From positions 1 through 9,431 of the forward strand of contig JBBTTY010000032.1 of assembly GCA_038063975.1 (NCBI GenBank): DNA of 9,431 bases, written 5' to 3'. Below are positions 7,355 to 9,431 of the stretch, in pieces. The stretch comes from UBA6065 sp038063975. Its GTDB lineage: Bacteria; Patescibacteriota; Minisyncoccia; Phycocordibacterales; UBA6065. Below the pieces are notes generated by a model. It worked only from the letters and a program-made list of their open reading frames with translations. It was not told the DNA's origin and ran no database searches. The stretch's first letter is position 1; every line of letters begins with the position of its first letter. Made by a program: the position numbers and the translations under genes.

Positions 7355-7384
7355 ATTTTGGTTTAAAATGCGTAATCTAGAGAT

Positions 7385-9412
7385 ATGAAAGCCGTGAAAA
7401 AAGAAATGGAAAAGAGAAATATAAAAAAAAGAGTAGCTAAATTGCGCCATGAAATTAACCGCCATGGTGAGCTTTACCATACTCATGACAAGCCTAAAAT
7501 ATCTGATACAGTTTATGATTCTCTGATGAGAGAGCTCGAGGATATAGAAAAAAAATATCCAGAATTGAAAATTCCAAATTCACCGACAGAGAGGATAGGT
7601 GGAACACCTCTGTCTGAATTTGTGAAAGTCGAACACAAAGTGGCGCAATGGTCTTTCAATAATGCTTTTACGGAGGAAGATTTGATAGATTTTGACACAC
7701 GTGTCAAAAAATTCATAAAAACTGAAACGGGTACTGAAGAAACACCGACATATACATGTGAATTAAAAATTGACGGTCTGAAAATTGTCATCGAATATGA
7801 AAAGGGTATTTTCATTCGCGCTGTCACTCGTGGTGATGGTGTGGTCGGTGAAGATGTCACTCAAAATGTCCGAACAATTCATTCTGTACCGCTCAAACTC
7901 TCCAAACCTGTGAATATCATTGTCGAAGGTGAAATATGGATGTCTAAATCTAATCTCGAAAAATTAAACCGTGAGCAGAAAAAAGCTGGTAAACCATTGT
8001 TTGCAAACGCTCGAAATGTGACTGCTGGGTCCATACGCCAGCTCGATCCAAAAATAACTGCCTCACGCCGGCTCGATAATTTCGTTTATGATATCGCCCG
8101 CTTTGAAGGAGCGATGCCGAAAAGTCAATGTGAAGAGTTGCAACTCCTGAAAAATTTTGGTTTCAAAGTAAATGTGCACTGGAAACATGTTTTGAATATT
8201 TCAGAAGTAATTTCATATTGGAAAGAATGGCAGAAAAAAAGGCTAAAAGAAGACTATCTCATAGACGGCGTGGTTATAAAAATAGATGAGAGAAAGTTTC
8301 AAGAAGCTCTGGGTTATACGGGTAAAGCGCCTAGATGGGGCATAGCTTTCAAATTTCCTGCGGAACAAGTAACAACTATCCTCGAGGATATTGTTTTTCA
8401 GGTAGGACGTACGGGAGTGATTACGCCGGTTGCCGTCTTGCGACCGGTTCTGGTTGCCGGTTCGGTCGTGTCGCGAGCCACTCTTCATAATGAAGATGAA
8501 ATCAATCGGCTGGATGTGCGCATAGGCGATACAGTTATTCTTCAAAAAGCGGGAGACGTTATTCCAGATATTGTTTCTGTCGTCAAAGAATTGCGCATGG
8601 GCAAAGAAAAAACTTTTGTTTTTCCGACGCATATTGCCGAATGCGGTGGAGACGGCAGTATAGAAAGGATTTCGGGACAATCGGCACATAGATGTGTCGT
8701 GAAGGATTCTCAGACTCTACAAAAGCGGAAACTACGTTATTTTGCTTCAAAAGCAGGATTAGATATAGCTGAATGTGGGCCAAAAGTTGCGGAAGCTCTC
8801 CTCAACGCTGGTCTCATTTCAACATTCCCAGACATATTTACTCTAAAAAAGGGAGATGTGCTCGCTTTGCCGCGCTTTGCCGAAAAATCGGCTGATAATC
8901 TGCTTCAATCGATTGAAAAAGCTCGTCAAACCACCTTGCCTCGTCTTATAACAGGTCTTTCCATAGATCATGTCGGTGAAGAGACAGCGCATCTCCTCGC
9001 TGAAAATTTCAAAACGATTTATGCTGTATCAAAAGCCACAGTAGAAGAGCTAGAAATTATTCCCGGCATAGGCACGGTTGTGGCAGAGTCCGTATTTGTC
9101 TGGTTTAGAAATCCTGTCAATAAAAAGATGCTCGGCAAGCTCCTAAAAGAATTAAAAATCAAAAAAGTGGCGACGCTTACAGACGGCAAACTTTTCGGAA
9201 TGACTTTTGTGCTTACTGGAACGTTGCCGACACTGGAGCGCACTCTCGTCGAAGACATAATCAGAAAAAATGGTGGCAGTATTTCTTCATCTGTTTCAAA
9301 AAACACTTCATATATCCTCACTGGTGATAGCCCGGGTTCAAAATTAGAAAAAGCGCGAAAATTAGACGTGAAAGTGATAGGGGAGGAGGAGTTTAAAAAT
9401 CTTGTTTTGTAA
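7385..9412 (+). CDS. ligA: NAD+-dependent DNA ligase LigA
   Basis: Seals nicks in DNA using NAD+, in Okazaki-fragment joining and repair. At 675 residues it has the full domain order. Domain Ia has Y31, H32, D41, Y44 and D45 for the NMN moiety. In the adenylation domain, K128 in ELKIDG is the AMP-accepting lysine, with TRGDG (148-152), E183, R210, R218, D294 and K299 in DGVVIK, and K323 in AFKF. The OB fold starts near VGRTGVITPVA (340-350). Then come a small zinc-finger region (about 412-440), helix-hairpin-helix repeats (about 455-575) and a BRCT domain (about 600-675). Two departures stand out. The adenine-site motif SLDNAF reads SFNNAF. The zinc finger keeps only C420 and C437 of four cysteines (HIAEC instead of HCxxC, and no fourth Cys). 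ATG 7385 is preferred; GTG 7394 or ATG 7406 are possible because the AGAGA before 7385 is too close to act as its SD. It is probably cotranscribed with murJ. Nothing recognisable is seen after it (9413-9431). Confidence 0.96.
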   Translation: MKAVKKEMEKRNIKKRVAKLRHEINRHGELYHTHDKPKISDTVYDSLMRELEDIEKKYPELKIPNSPTERIGGTPLSEFVKVEHKVAQWSFNNAFTEEDLIDFDTRVKKFIKTETGTEETPTYTCELKIDGLKIVIEYEKGIFIRAVTRGDGVVGEDVTQNVRTIHSVPLKLSKPVNIIVEGEIWMSKSNLEKLNREQKKAGKPLFANARNVTAGSIRQLDPKITASRRLDNFVYDIARFEGAMPKSQCEELQLLKNFGFKVNVHWKHVLNISEVISYWKEWQKKRLKEDYLIDGVVIKIDERKFQEALGYTGKAPRWGIAFKFPAEQVTTILEDIVFQVGRTGVITPVAVLRPVLVAGSVVSRATLHNEDEINRLDVRIGDTVILQKAGDVIPDIVSVVKELRMGKEKTFVFPTHIAECGGDGSIERISGQSAHRCVVKDSQTLQKRKLRYFASKAGLDIAECGPKVAEALLNAGLISTFPDIFTLKKGDVLALPRFAEKSADNLLQSIEKARQTTLPRLITGLSIDHVGEETAHLLAENFKTIYAVSKATVEELEIIPGIGTVVAESVFVWFRNPVNKKMLGKLLKELKIKKVATLTDGKLFGMTFVLTGTLPTLERTLVEDIIRKNGGSISSSVSKNTSYILTGDSPGSKLEKARKLDVKVIGEEEFKNLVL

Positions 9413-9431
9413 GTTTAAAAGAAGCGAAAGA

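Noticed and set aside
7351..7378. Promoter for ligA in the 30-base murJ-ligA gap and murJ tail (TTGAAT-16-TAATCT)
   Set aside because: The -10 matches only half the consensus and would leave almost no leader before ATG 7385; cotranscription with murJ is simpler.
8243..8689. 148-codon minus-strand open frame inside ligA
   Set aside because: It is antisense to conserved OB-fold and adenylation motifs of ligA, resembles no known family and has no promoter or RBS; a shadow frame.

Overview
The window is a compact, gene-dense bacterial segment, moderately AT-rich by eye. It reads in the standard code: TAA, TAG and TGA all end plausible full-length proteins. Three things point to a Patescibacteria/CPR genome, most likely Parcubacteria-like: short gene gaps with weak or absent Shine-Dalgarno sequences, a polymerase/ligase-like membrane protein fused to TPRs beside a divergent MurJ, and a NAD+-dependent DNA ligase with a WSFNNAF motif and a degenerate zinc finger. 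This assignment rests on recalled family patterns and could not be tested here.

Left part (1-2836): the 3' two thirds of nrdA, cut by the window edge, then complete nrdB, together encoding a class I ribonucleotide reductase. The small subunit has Glu in place of the first Asp metal ligand and Phe in place of the radical Tyr. This is the class Ic pattern known from Chlamydia (Mn/Fe cofactor). Middle (2837-3309): a bidirectional terminator lies between nrdB and the convergent minus-strand rnpB (RNase P RNA, type A). Helices P1, P2, P3, P4, P6, P9, P18 and P19 can be traced in it. Its promoter overlaps the -10 box of the divergent plus-strand gene.

Right part (3310-9412): three plus-strand genes. 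The first encodes a protein with about 13 membrane segments, an O-antigen polymerase/ligase-like domain and five TPRs. One base later comes a MurJ/MviN-family lipid flippase, and 30 bases later ligA. The first two look like a surface-glycan or peptidoglycan export pair. ligA is a replication and repair gene that probably shares their transcript. The window therefore combines dNTP synthesis, tRNA processing, cell-envelope assembly and DNA joining.

I found no mobile element, CRISPR array, tRNA or clearly new multigene system. The points of interest are residue-level departures in otherwise recognisable families and the packed regulatory stretch around 3241-3310.
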